A stretch of DNA of 64,000 nucleotides from Calothrix sp. MO_167.B12. GTDB lineage: Bacteria > Cyanobacteriota > Cyanobacteriia > Cyanobacteriales > Nostocaceae. The notes beneath the pieces were generated by a model. The model worked only from the letters and a program-made list of their open reading frames with translations, was not told the origin of the DNA and did no database searches. Below, piece by piece: positions 9,277 to 17,194 of this stretch. The translations under genes and the position numbers were made by a program. Each line of letters begins with the position of its first letter. Within the stretch, counting starts at the first letter, position 1. The stretch is taken from the NCBI GenBank assembly GCA_030066045.1, contig JASJCJ010000004.1:1-64000 (forward strand), written 5' to 3'.

Positions 9277-9296
9277 TCGATTTATTCATGACCAAT
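9110..9296 (+). ncRNA. Predicted omega (re)RNA of TnpB with its guide
   Basis: In characterised TnpB systems the guide RNA overlaps the 3' end of tnpB, runs through the right end and takes its guide from the flanking DNA. Here the scaffold would end at TCAA (9276) and the guide would begin TCGATTTATTCATGACC (9277 on). The RNA 5' limit is a guess. The right-end hairpin at 9251-9263 would be part of the scaffold. Confidence 0.4.
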
Positions 9297-10150
9297 TTGC
9301 CAAGGATTATCTGGAAGAACTACTACAACCTTATGGAGAAGTACAAGCACCCTGTCGTGTGGCAGGAGAAGTGCGAGAAATTGATGTTTTATTTACTCCA
9401 GCAGCACAACAAGTTACCAATTTAGCAACATTAGGTTTGTTAGGAAAATTTGCGACTAATCCTGCTATTATTGAGCCATTTCGTAACCCAGCATCTAAAG
9501 AAGAAATATGTGATTGTCTGTTGAAATTATTAGAAGTTAGGGGTGCATTGCAACGAGAAGCGAATAAAAATAAAATCCCCATTCAAGAATTAGACATTCC
9601 CAAATTATGGATTCTCACCCCAACAGCATCCGCGACGGTGCTATCTGGATTTCGTGCAGTTCAAGGCGAAGATTGGTTGCCTGGAGTACATTTTATGGCA
9701 GAGTATTTACGGACAGCCATTGTAGCCATCCATCAGTTACCACAAACTCCAGAAACACTATGGCTGAGAATTCTGGGTAGAGGAAGGGTACAAGAACGGG
9801 CAATTGATGAGTTAAAAGCACTACCATCAAACCATCCATTCCAGCAAACAACGCTAGAATTAGTTTACAACCTACGTCAAAATTTGAGAGTTAATCAAAA
9901 TTTAGAAGAAGATGATAGGGAGTTAATTATGCGGCTAGAACCACTGTATCAACAAGATCGGGAAAAAGCTAAGTTAGAAGGTGAACGTCTTGTTGTCGAA
10001 AACTTACTACAAATTCGCTTCGGTTCATTAGATCGAGAACTACTAGCAATTATTGAACCAGTATTAGCATTATCACCAGAAGAATTTACCCCATTACTCA
10101 TGCAATTATCACGGGAGGAATTGATTGCTAGATTTGGCAGGCAATCTTGA
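9227..10150 (+). CDS. PD-(D/E)XK nuclease-like protein with DUF4351 tail, start disrupted by IS
   Basis: The native protein probably began MNRFIHDQFAKDYLEELL; codons 1-2 are split by the IS200/IS605 element between 7945 and 9277. The present open frame instead starts at a TTG inside the element (9227) and has about 17 foreign residues, so expression now depends on element sequence. The N-terminal part has CRVAGEVREIDVLFTP, resembling the acidic core of Rpn/PD-(D/E)XK nucleases. The C-terminal 60 residues (ENLLQIRFGSLDRELLAIIEP...) match the DUF4351 pattern. The fused frame stays open to the natural stop, with no other damage. It may be silenced or still translated. Confidence 0.75.
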   Translation: MDYEPRILALLGRWSVNRFIHDQFAKDYLEELLQPYGEVQAPCRVAGEVREIDVLFTPAAQQVTNLATLGLLGKFATNPAIIEPFRNPASKEEICDCLLKLLEVRGALQREANKNKIPIQELDIPKLWILTPTASATVLSGFRAVQGEDWLPGVHFMAEYLRTAIVAIHQLPQTPETLWLRILGRGRVQERAIDELKALPSNHPFQQTTLELVYNLRQNLRVNQNLEEDDRELIMRLEPLYQQDREKAKLEGERLVVENLLQIRFGSLDRELLAIIEPVLALSPEEFTPLLMQLSREELIARFGRQS

Positions 10151-10167
10151 TATTGTATTTATTATTC

Positions 10168-10983
10168 TTAACTAATTTTCCTTTCAACCACCAAAGTCAA
10201 GCTTACCCATTCACCCTTTTGGTTGTAACTGCGAATCATTCTTTGACGCAGGGTAGGTTCAATTAACCAACCCACCTCTAAAAATAGAGATTGACCTAAT
10301 TGTGCCTTGAGTGGAGCGGTAGCAGAGGCACCATCAGGAAGCATTAATACCTGTACTGGGTTTTGGGGATTCTGTTCAAAGAGAATTTGAGTACCTTTGA
10401 TAGTACCGATTGAAGTAATTGTTCGCTCTGCAAAATCGAGGGTTTGCTGCAATTGTCCATTATTATCTAACTGCAACTGCATTTTTGTGGCACAGGTATT
10501 GGCAGGGCGTAAATCGGGATAGATAGTGATTGCTTCCCCTTGCCATTCTCCCAATAATTCCTCAATTTTCAACTGGGGACGTTGTTCTATACTTACACCA
10601 GCTCGATGTTCCCTAATTAGGGTAATTTGACTTAATTGATTACTGGTATCAAATAATTGTACTAGGCGCAAACGGCGATTTTCATGAATTAAACCTAATT
10701 CGCCCCCAAATTGAGCGGCTGGGCTAAATTGCACCGCTCCTTGGGAAAAGGCTCCATTGTCAAAAAAGATAACGTCACCAATACTCTGGGGGGTAAAATC
10801 TAAAACTATATCGTTCAATCCTTCACGGCAAAGGGTTAGCTTTATTTTCTGGTTGTTATCCAACCCTTCTAGAGTCAGACGGCTAGGAATATCTTGGATG
10901 AAATTACCTTCGGCAGATAACCTAGTAAAAGAACCTTCCCAGACACCGAGAGTTTGCAGAAAACATTCCCATTGCGATCGCAT
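10168..10983 (-). CDS. DUF3598 family protein
   Basis: The 271-aa product begins MRSQWECFLQTLGVWEGSFTR and has the repeated internal pattern (GVWEGSFTRLS and LLGEWQGEAITIY) seen in cyanobacterial DUF3598 proteins. These are predicted lipocalin-like beta-barrels distantly related to CpcS/CpeS bilin lyases. The soluble, beta-rich sequence has no signal peptide. ATG 10983 is adjacent to a HIP1 octamer. It converges with the nuclease-like gene, with an 17-base gap. A bilin-binding role is possible but nothing here proves it. Confidence 0.8.
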   Translation of the reverse strand: MRSQWECFLQTLGVWEGSFTRLSAEGNFIQDIPSRLTLEGLDNNQKIKLTLCREGLNDIVLDFTPQSIGDVIFFDNGAFSQGAVQFSPAAQFGGELGLIHENRRLRLVQLFDTSNQLSQITLIREHRAGVSIEQRPQLKIEELLGEWQGEAITIYPDLRPANTCATKMQLQLDNNGQLQQTLDFAERTITSIGTIKGTQILFEQNPQNPVQVLMLPDGASATAPLKAQLGQSLFLEVGWLIEPTLRQRMIRSYNQKGEWVSLTLVVERKIS

Positions 10984-11015
10984 AATAATTTGAATGTGGA
11001 TTTTGGATTTTGCAA

Positions 11016-11918
11016 CTAAACTTTAGCAAAGCGACGAACAGCAAACAGACTACCAATTAATCCTACAACAGAACCAAAACTTAATAACACCAAGGGTAAT
11101 AATATAGTTTGTCCCAGGGATAATTTGAAACCATTAGTCAGAAATTGAATAAATTCTGGCTGGTTGGCTAATAATTGCCCTAAAAACTGTTGAATAATGC
11201 TAATAAAGCTCCAAGCGATCGCACCACCGAGTAATCCAAATGTAATTCCTTGTAATACAAAGGGTAAATAAATCCAAGTGGAAGTTGCACCCACCAGTTG
11301 CATAATTTCAATTTCCTTACGTCTTGCCATGACAATCAGACGAATGGTGGTGGTAGTAACCGCGATCGCAGTCACAGTTAAAATAATGGTAATAGTAAAG
11401 CTGACCCAATTTAAACCTTGATGTAGCTGGGAGACTCTGCGTACTGCTTCATCCACATATTGTACAGAATCAACCCCCTGAATCTTCACTAGTTGAGTGG
11501 CTAAAGCGGGTACACCTTGAGAATCACTTGCTTTGACTTTCAGCTCATCTACCAAGGGATTTTCACCCAATTGTTGAGTGGCAGCTTCAATATCAGAAAT
11601 TCCTAGCTCTTTGACTAATTGAGTCCAAGCCTCCTCCTTAGTAATAGTTTGAATATCTGACACCTGGGGGATTTGTGCCACCAGTGATTGAATACTTTCC
11701 ACCCTCGCATTCGGTTTGAGATAAACCGAAACTTCCAATTGGCTACCAAACTGGTTGAGTAAGGTTTCCAATTGCCAGGATGTTTGCAGGCTCATACCGA
11801 ATAAAAATAGTAATACCGTGACTGTACTAATTGCTGCCCAGTTCATCCAACTTCCTCGTTGTAAACCCAGCCACGTTTCTTTGAGTAGATAGTCCAGTTT
11901 AGTTAGAAGTTTCAGCAC
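11016..11918 (-). CDS. ftsX: FtsX-like cell division ABC permease
   Basis: FtsX with FtsE controls peptidoglycan hydrolases at the septum. The product is about 300 aa. A cytoplasmic amphipathic start is followed by a first membrane helix (AAISTVTVLLFLFGMSL), a roughly 115-residue extracytoplasmic domain with the motif VSVYLKPNARVESIQSLV, and three C-terminal helices with the FtsX signature RRKEIEIMQLVGATSTWI. GTG 11918 was chosen because GGGGC lies seven bases upstream and residues from VLKLLTKLDYLLKETW fit the family; TTG 11936 is an alternative. No ftsE gene is adjacent, as often in cyanobacteria. Confidence 0.9.
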   Translation of the reverse strand: MLKLLTKLDYLLKETWLGLQRGSWMNWAAISTVTVLLFLFGMSLQTSWQLETLLNQFGSQLEVSVYLKPNARVESIQSLVAQIPQVSDIQTITKEEAWTQLVKELGISDIEAATQQLGENPLVDELKVKASDSQGVPALATQLVKIQGVDSVQYVDEAVRRVSQLHQGLNWVSFTITIILTVTAIAVTTTTIRLIVMARRKEIEIMQLVGATSTWIYLPFVLQGITFGLLGGAIAWSFISIIQQFLGQLLANQPEFIQFLTNGFKLSLGQTILLPLVLLSFGSVVGLIGSLFAVRRFAKV

Positions 11919-12072
11919 GATTATGCCCCAATACAATCCAAGGGTGTGGGATAATCCATTGTAAAAATATTGTTCGGTAATGTCTCTAGATATATGTATT
12001 TCTATTGGTTATAGTGTTAATTATCAAACATATAAATAATAAACTCAAAATTGATTCTAAATTCTAAATTAC

Positions 12073-12714
12073 TTAATCCTCCTCCACCTGATAAAGATTA
12101 CCATCAGGCATAATTGCTCCAGTGAAAATTGCTTGATTTAGATTCGCTCCTTGTAAATTTGCACTGCATAAATTCGCTTCTATCAAAAAAGCTCTTTCTA
12201 AATTCACTTCACTCAAGTCTGCTCCTGTTAAATCCGTATTACTCAAATTCACTTGTTGTAAATTAGCTTGTGACAAAACAGCATAACTCAAATTTGCCTC
12301 TCGCAAAAATGCCCTTTGTAGAATAGCTTGACTCAAGTTCGCTCTTTGTAATTGAGCTTTCCCCAAAGAAGCTTGATATAACAGTGCCTCACTCAGATTT
12401 ACCTCTCTTAAATCAGCTTCTGTTAAAACAGCTTGACTCAAATTAGTCAAGTGCATAGAAGCTTTGTATAAAATTGCCTTTTCTAAAGAAGCCTGGGTCA
12501 AATTCGCTTCATTCAACAATGCTTGGCTGAGATTAGCTTCAGTCAGCAATGCTTGGCTGAGGTTAATATCTTCAAGATTGGCTTGAGTTAGAATAGCTTG
12601 AGATAAATTAATTTCTGGTAAGTCTGCTTGAGTTAGAATTATTTGAGAAAGGTTGGCTTGTGTGAAATCTCTTTCTCCCAATAGATACCGCCTCAAAAGT
12701 TCCTCTTTTTTCAT
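12073..12714 (-). CDS. Pentapeptide-repeat protein
   Basis: The 213-aa product is built almost entirely of A(D/N)LxX pentapeptides from about residue 18 to 205 (for example ANLSQAILTQANLEDINLSQ). It should fold as a right-handed quadrilateral beta-helix of about nine coils. A basic helical cap (MKKEELLRRYLLGERDF) precedes the repeats. There is no signal peptide or membrane segment, so a cytosolic scaffold role is likely, but pentapeptide proteins have no uniform function. ATG 12714 was preferred to the TTG just before it. It is divergent from the sensor kinase, with a 235-base gap. Confidence 0.88.
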   Translation of the reverse strand: MKKEELLRRYLLGERDFTQANLSQIILTQADLPEINLSQAILTQANLEDINLSQALLTEANLSQALLNEANLTQASLEKAILYKASMHLTNLSQAVLTEADLREVNLSEALLYQASLGKAQLQRANLSQAILQRAFLREANLSYAVLSQANLQQVNLSNTDLTGADLSEVNLERAFLIEANLCSANLQGANLNQAIFTGAIMPDGNLYQVEED

Positions 12715-12949
12715 CAATGTTTTCGGTCGAAGAGTAGCTTCTTGTTTTCTGTTAATAAAACTTAACCGAAAAACCTTAGGTATAAATGCTTAATTAAGCT
12801 TTTATTAACAATTGTCCCTGCACCAGCTGACTCAACAACAAAGATAGTGATAGTAGAAATAACAAAATGTTAACTTGTTCCGTAAAATTTAAAAAAAATA
12901 TTAAATTCTTAATATAAGTTGTAGTTTATAGATTCTAGAGTGACTGTTT

Positions 12950-14806
12950 TTGTCTGAACCCATCCCAGAAGACCATCAAAAGATAGCAGCATCTGAAATT
13001 GAGCGGGAAAGATTGCTGGGAGCAATTGTCCTGCGGATTCGGCAGTCATTGGATTTAGATTCGATAATCAACCAAACTGTGCAAGAAGTTAGGTTGTTTC
13101 TCAAAACAGATAGGGTACTAGTCTATCGTTTTGAACCAGACTGGAGTGGACTTATGGTTGCTGAATCAGTCATTGCACCTTGGAAATCCGTCTTTGGTTC
13201 CAAGATTGTTGATCCCTGTTTTACAGAAAAACACATCGAACAGTACAAATTGGGGCGCACTCAAATAATAGAAAATGTTGAAATTGCTAGATTGACTCCC
13301 TGCCATGCGGATTTACTGGCAACTTTTGATGTTAAAGCCAATCTAGTTGTGCCAATTATTGCAGAAGAAAAGTTGTGGGGACTATTAATTGCCCAACATT
13401 GCCAGTGTCCTCGTCAATGGCATTCATCAGAAGTGGAACTGCTCAAACAACTAGCAAATTATGTTGGAATTGCAGTTCAGCAAGCCGAGCTTTATCAGCA
13501 AGTCCAGAGTCTTAATAACTATCTAGAACGGAAAGTCAAAAAGCGCACTGTCAAGTTACAACGGGCTTTTCAGTTTGAAGCGTTAATAAGACGTGTTACA
13601 GAGAGGGTTAGAGATAGTTTAGATGAAACTCAGATATTACAGACAGTAACTCAAGAGTTAGGAGAAGCTCTGAATATCGAAAGCTGTAAAATCGAACTTT
13701 ATGATGAAGAAAGGATAGTAGCAACTATCGTTTATGAATATGCAACAAAAGAGCCTATATACCAGAGAGAAATCAGACTAATAGCTGATTATCCCAAACT
13801 TTATCAGCAACTATTCCAGAAGCAGTCCCTCCAGTTTGTAGAAATCATTCCCCAACTAAATCCACAAAAAAACCAAATTACTAGATTCGTTTGTCCTATT
13901 TTTGATAATCAAGGTATTTTAGGTAATCTCTGGTTACTCAAGCCCCCAGAAGAAATGTTCGATGAATTAGAAATTAGTCTAGTAGAGCAAGTCGCTAACC
14001 AGTGTGCAATTGCGATTCGTCAGGCCAGACTTTATAAAAGTAGTCAGGCTCAAGTGAATGAGTTGGAAAAACTTAATATTCTCAAAGATGACTTTCTCAA
14101 AACCATTTCTCATGAACTACGTACTCCTATGAGTAGTATTTATCTAGCGTCTCAAACTCTAGAAAGAATAATTGAAACTCAGGGTATACAAGGAGTTCAT
14201 TCTCAAAAATTTCAGCGCGTATTCCAAATTTTTCAAAATTCTTGTCAGCAACAGAATAAATTAGTTAACGACCTAATTACACTTTGTTATCTTAATGCCG
14301 AAAATGCAAAATTAGTTCCTGAATGTGTTGATTTGTCAATTTTTGTTCTAGAATTAATAGAACCTTTTAGGGAAAGGCTTCAACAACAACAGCAACATTT
14401 AATTATTAATATACCGGAAAAATTATCTCTGATATTACCAGATATTTCTCTTCTCGAAAGAGTATTTAACGAACTAATTAATAATGCTTCTAAATATACT
14501 CCTGCTGAAGAAACAATTACCATTACTGCTGGAAGAATCAGAACAATGGTTTTTTTGAGTGTTAGTAATTCAGGCATAGAAATTCCCCCAGAAGAGCAAG
14601 AATCTATTTTTGAGAAATTTTATCGTATCCCTTCTCACGATCCTTGGAAATACGGAGGAACTGGTATTGGATTAGCTTTAGTTAAGAAACTAGTAGAACT
14701 TTTAGATGCAACGATTAAATTAGATAGTCAAGCAGGTCAAACTACTTTTACAATTCAATTTTATCCTCAGAATAAAAATTCAAAAGACCTAAAGAAAGAA
14801 AACTAA
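12950..14806 (+). CDS. DXCF-type cyanobacteriochrome hybrid GAF-GAF histidine kinase
   Basis: A 618-aa soluble light-sensor kinase is predicted. GAF1 (about 28-182) carries both cysteines of the dual-cysteine DXCF class: the DPCF motif at 88-91 (Cys90) and the bilin-attaching Cys118-His119 pair in LTPCHADLLATFDVKANLVV. Flanking residues (KLWGLLIAQHC, then W157) match cyanobacteriochrome GAFs. GAF2 (about 213-358) lacks such cysteines. A HisKA domain follows with the phospho-acceptor His388 in FLKTISHELRTPM. The ATPase domain has N-box FNELINNASKY (506-516) and GGTGIGLAL (569-577), but its G1 box is weak (SNSGIEIP). The start is TTG 12950. No response regulator is adjacent. Confidence 0.88.
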   Translation: MSEPIPEDHQKIAASEIERERLLGAIVLRIRQSLDLDSIINQTVQEVRLFLKTDRVLVYRFEPDWSGLMVAESVIAPWKSVFGSKIVDPCFTEKHIEQYKLGRTQIIENVEIARLTPCHADLLATFDVKANLVVPIIAEEKLWGLLIAQHCQCPRQWHSSEVELLKQLANYVGIAVQQAELYQQVQSLNNYLERKVKKRTVKLQRAFQFEALIRRVTERVRDSLDETQILQTVTQELGEALNIESCKIELYDEERIVATIVYEYATKEPIYQREIRLIADYPKLYQQLFQKQSLQFVEIIPQLNPQKNQITRFVCPIFDNQGILGNLWLLKPPEEMFDELEISLVEQVANQCAIAIRQARLYKSSQAQVNELEKLNILKDDFLKTISHELRTPMSSIYLASQTLERIIETQGIQGVHSQKFQRVFQIFQNSCQQQNKLVNDLITLCYLNAENAKLVPECVDLSIFVLELIEPFRERLQQQQQHLIINIPEKLSLILPDISLLERVFNELINNASKYTPAEETITITAGRIRTMVFLSVSNSGIEIPPEEQESIFEKFYRIPSHDPWKYGGTGIGLALVKKLVELLDATIKLDSQAGQTTFTIQFYPQNKNSKDLKKEN

Positions 14807-14836
14807 TCCCGGTTGTTTGCAGCAATCTAACTGGAA

Positions 14837-14978
14837 AATGGTTGTTAGTTGTTAGTTGTTAGTTGTTGGTTGTTGGTTGTTGGTTGATGGTTGACAGCTT
14901 AGGTGTGGGAGCTGCAGTCGAGGTATTTTCATGCTTGGTTATGTACAAAAGTTCATGGGGGACTAACTTGAAAATAGG
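14837..14978. repeat. Composite repeat, left copy (heptamers plus dispersed unit)
   Basis: An array of TTGTTAG/TTGTTGG heptamers (14837-14888) leads into TTGACAGCTTAG and a tail TATTTTCAT...CTTGGTT...GACTAACTTGAAAATAG ending at 14978. The same composite order occurs at 16726-16856, after the pentapeptide membrane gene, in direct orientation. Confidence 0.8.
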
Positions 14979-15006
14979 GAGTTCGGAGTTCGGAGTTCGG
15001 AGGTCA
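14978..15006. repeat. Heptameric repeat (GGAGTTC)
   Basis: Four units of GGAGTTC in tandem, followed by a GC-rich hairpin with arms GGGCGGGG (15014-15021) and CCCCGCCC (15025-15032). Confidence 0.75.
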
Positions 15007-15046
15007 GGAGTAGGGGCGGGGTTTCCCCGCCCAGAGTTAGGGAATT

Positions 15047-15089
15047 ATTTTCATCGGCAGGTTGTGGAATTTTCCCGTGGGGGACTAGT
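15047..15089. repeat. Dispersed TTTTCAT...GGGGACTA unit, copy b
   Basis: A shorter relative of the unit at 14924-14978, with TTGTGGAATTTTCCCGTGG before GGGACTAG. It runs into the CTAGTACCGCT...GGAAGTCA motif also found at 4116-4138. Confidence 0.65.
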
Positions 15090-15336
15090 ACCGCTACGCG
15101 GAAGTCATTCAATATAATCCTAATCATATATTTTTCAGATATTTTCCTCTGTCAGAATAAAAATTTAATGCCGGGGATTGTTAAAATTTTTTATATAAAA
15201 GTTAAGGTTGCTGAATGCCCTACAGACTGGTGAATTCTGACTTCTGACTACTTTGAGTGACATATCTAAACCTGCAAAAACCTGGTATCCTACCACCTGT
15301 ACCAAAAATATGTCGCAACTAGGCTTGTAATTCAAC

Positions 15337-16710
15337 ATGGCTAGTAAATACCGCCGCGCCAAACTCAGAGGTAAATCCTTTAAAGGAGAAGATTTAACAG
15401 GTGTAGACTTCTCCGGTGCAGATATTAGGGGCACAGATTTTTCTGGTGCCATTCTCCGAGATACTAATTTCAGCCATACAAAAGCTGGGCTACAGCGGCG
15501 TTGGGCAATTAGCCTATTCTTACTATCGTTGCTGTTATCCACATTTGCAGGCTTACTCTCAGCAATTGGTGGCTCTTTAATTGGATTTTTGCTGGTAAAT
15601 CAAGCCCGTCCCCAAGAAAATGTGTATGTTGCCATCACCAGCTTAATTGTGTTGTTGATATTCTTTCTGGTGACAGTCCGTAAAGGAGTAGCAACTGCTT
15701 GTATATTTTTGGCTATAGCCGTAGCTGCAACAGCCATAGCAGCCGTTGGTTGGGCAGGAATAGTGGCTGTAGCATGGACGGGAATTGCCACCACCCAAGG
15801 AGGGGCAATGGAAACTGCCCAGTTAGTGGCTGTGGTGGTAACCGGGGCTGTAGGAGTTCTAGCTGCTGCCTTTGGTGCAGTTGTGGTGGCTACTACTGCG
15901 GCAGTGGCGGGCACTATAGCGGGTTTAATCGCCGTGGCACTGACAATATCAATTGCTGGGGCAGTGGCGGGCGCTGTTTCCGTGACAGCCGCATCTGTCA
16001 ATCATATCCCTGGTATTACGTCAGCAGGGGTAGCAGTATCGGTAATTATGATTGCTACTTGGGTTAGCAGCCGTGCCTTATTCGGAGATATAAAACAGAG
16101 TTGGATTCAGAATATTGCGATCGCGATCGCTACTAAATATGGTACTAATTTTCATAGGGCAGATTTAACTGATGCTGATTTTACTAAAGCACGATTGAAA
16201 AATACGAATTTCGATCAAGCCATTCTCACTCGTACCTGTTGGTTCCAAGTTACAAAGTTACACCTCGCTTCAGTAAAAACCACCTATTTAGAAAACTTAC
16301 AACTACGGCAATTGCTGATTACTAAAGATTTGCACAACCAAGTATATGATGGTTGGAACTTGCAAGGTTTGAATTTACAAGGAGCAAATCTTCAAGATGT
16401 GAGCTTAATTGGTGCTAATCTTCGAGACTCTAATTTACAGGATGCCAATATTTCCAGAGCAAAACTAGTACAAGCCCAACTCGATAAAACCGATTTTAGG
16501 GGAGCAAACCTGACTGGTGCATACATTGAGGACTGGCGGATTACCCCACAAACAAATCTCAATGGGGTCTTATGTGATTACATTTTTATGAGAGTACCCA
16601 CATCAGTGGATCCTAACCCCTGTCGTCAACCTGGCAATTGGGAGGCAACATTTGCACCCGGAGAATTTTCCCAGTTTATTAACCCGTTTGCTAATGTGTA
16701 CAAAATTTAG
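15337..16710 (+). CDS. Pentapeptide-repeat protein with central membrane domain
   Basis: The 457-aa protein has three parts. The N-terminal 50 residues are pentapeptide coils (LRGKSFKGEDLTGVDFSGAD). Residues about 55-255 are very hydrophobic and Ala/Gly/Val-rich, with around six potential membrane helices. The C-terminal 200 residues return to pentapeptides (LQGLNLQGANLQDVSLIGAN) and a non-repetitive tail. The layout suggests a membrane anchor carrying two cytosolic beta-helices. Function is unknown; related proteins occur in other cyanobacteria. Composite direct repeats flank the gene on both sides, and no neighbour shares its strand closely enough to form an operon. Confidence 0.85.
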   Translation: MASKYRRAKLRGKSFKGEDLTGVDFSGADIRGTDFSGAILRDTNFSHTKAGLQRRWAISLFLLSLLLSTFAGLLSAIGGSLIGFLLVNQARPQENVYVAITSLIVLLIFFLVTVRKGVATACIFLAIAVAATAIAAVGWAGIVAVAWTGIATTQGGAMETAQLVAVVVTGAVGVLAAAFGAVVVATTAAVAGTIAGLIAVALTISIAGAVAGAVSVTAASVNHIPGITSAGVAVSVIMIATWVSSRALFGDIKQSWIQNIAIAIATKYGTNFHRADLTDADFTKARLKNTNFDQAILTRTCWFQVTKLHLASVKTTYLENLQLRQLLITKDLHNQVYDGWNLQGLNLQGANLQDVSLIGANLRDSNLQDANISRAKLVQAQLDKTDFRGANLTGAYIEDWRITPQTNLNGVLCDYIFMRVPTSVDPNPCRQPGNWEATFAPGEFSQFINPFANVYKI

Positions 16711-16725
16711 TTTGACTTGAAAATG

Positions 16726-16856
16726 GTTGTTAGTTGTTAGTTGTTAGTTGTTAGTTGTTAGTTGACGGTTGACAGCTTAGTGGTGAGAGCCGCACTTGAG
16801 ATATATTTTCATGGCTTGGTTGTGGGATTTTCCCGTGGGGACTAGCTTGAAAATAG
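16726..16856. repeat. Composite repeat, right copy
   Basis: An array of TTGTTAG heptamers, then TTGACAGCTTAG, then TATTTTCATGG...TTTCCCGTGGGGACTAGCTTGAAAATAG. It has the same order and orientation as 14837-14978, so the pentapeptide membrane gene is bracketed by direct repeats about 1.9 kb apart. Confidence 0.8.
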
Positions 16857-16893
16857 GCAACAGGCAACAGGCAACAGGCAACAGGTAACAGGT
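16856..16893. repeat. Heptameric repeat (GGCAACA)
   Basis: Five units of GGCAACA/GGTAACA in tandem, between two dispersed units. It is the same family as 3875-3904. Confidence 0.8.
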
Positions 16894-16946
16894 ATTTTCA
16901 TCCTTGGTTATGTACAAAAGTTCATGAGAGACTAACTTGAAAATAG
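16893..16946. repeat. Dispersed TTTTCAT...GAAAATAG unit, copy d
   Basis: This copy is nearly identical to 14924-14978: TTGGTTATGTACAAAAGTTC, then GACTAACTTGAAAATAG. A degenerate fifth copy lies at 17005-17053. Confidence 0.8.
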
Positions 16947-17004
16947 TTAAGAAGCACCCTTGTAGGTGCGTATTGCGTGCTAACTTGAGGAGTTATTCAC
17001 AAAG

Positions 17005-17053
17005 CATTTTCAGATCCTTGGTTGTGAGATTTTCTTGTGAGGGGCTAACTTAA
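17005..17053. repeat. Dispersed unit, degenerate copy e
   Basis: CATTTTCAGATCCTTGGTTGTGAGATTTTC then GGGGCTAACTTAAA, recognisably the same family as the other four copies but more diverged. Confidence 0.55.
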
Positions 17054-17121
17054 ACCTAGGGAAGGAAGGGAGGAAAACTGGATAGAGACATCTCAAATTT
17101 ACATTCGGTATTCCCACAACT

Positions 17122-17140
17122 GTAGACGCTATGCGTCTAC
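17122..17140. repeat. Short perfect hairpin GTAGACGC/GCGTCTAC
   Basis: Eight-base perfect arms lie around TAT, about 55 bases before the next reading frame. No T-run follows. It is probably a small dispersed palindrome; a role in the leader of the next gene cannot be excluded. Confidence 0.55.
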
Positions 17141-17194
17141 ACTCCATCACTCCCTCACGGGAGTATGTCACCAATTTGAGAACAACTATTTCTA

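Noticed and set aside
14863-15117. Eighty-four-codon frame after the sensor kinase
   Set aside because: It is made wholly of heptamers and the dispersed unit.
15699-16067. Gly/Ser/Cys-rich frame overlapping the pentapeptide membrane gene
   Set aside because: It is a shadow of the Ala/Val-rich codons of the real frame.
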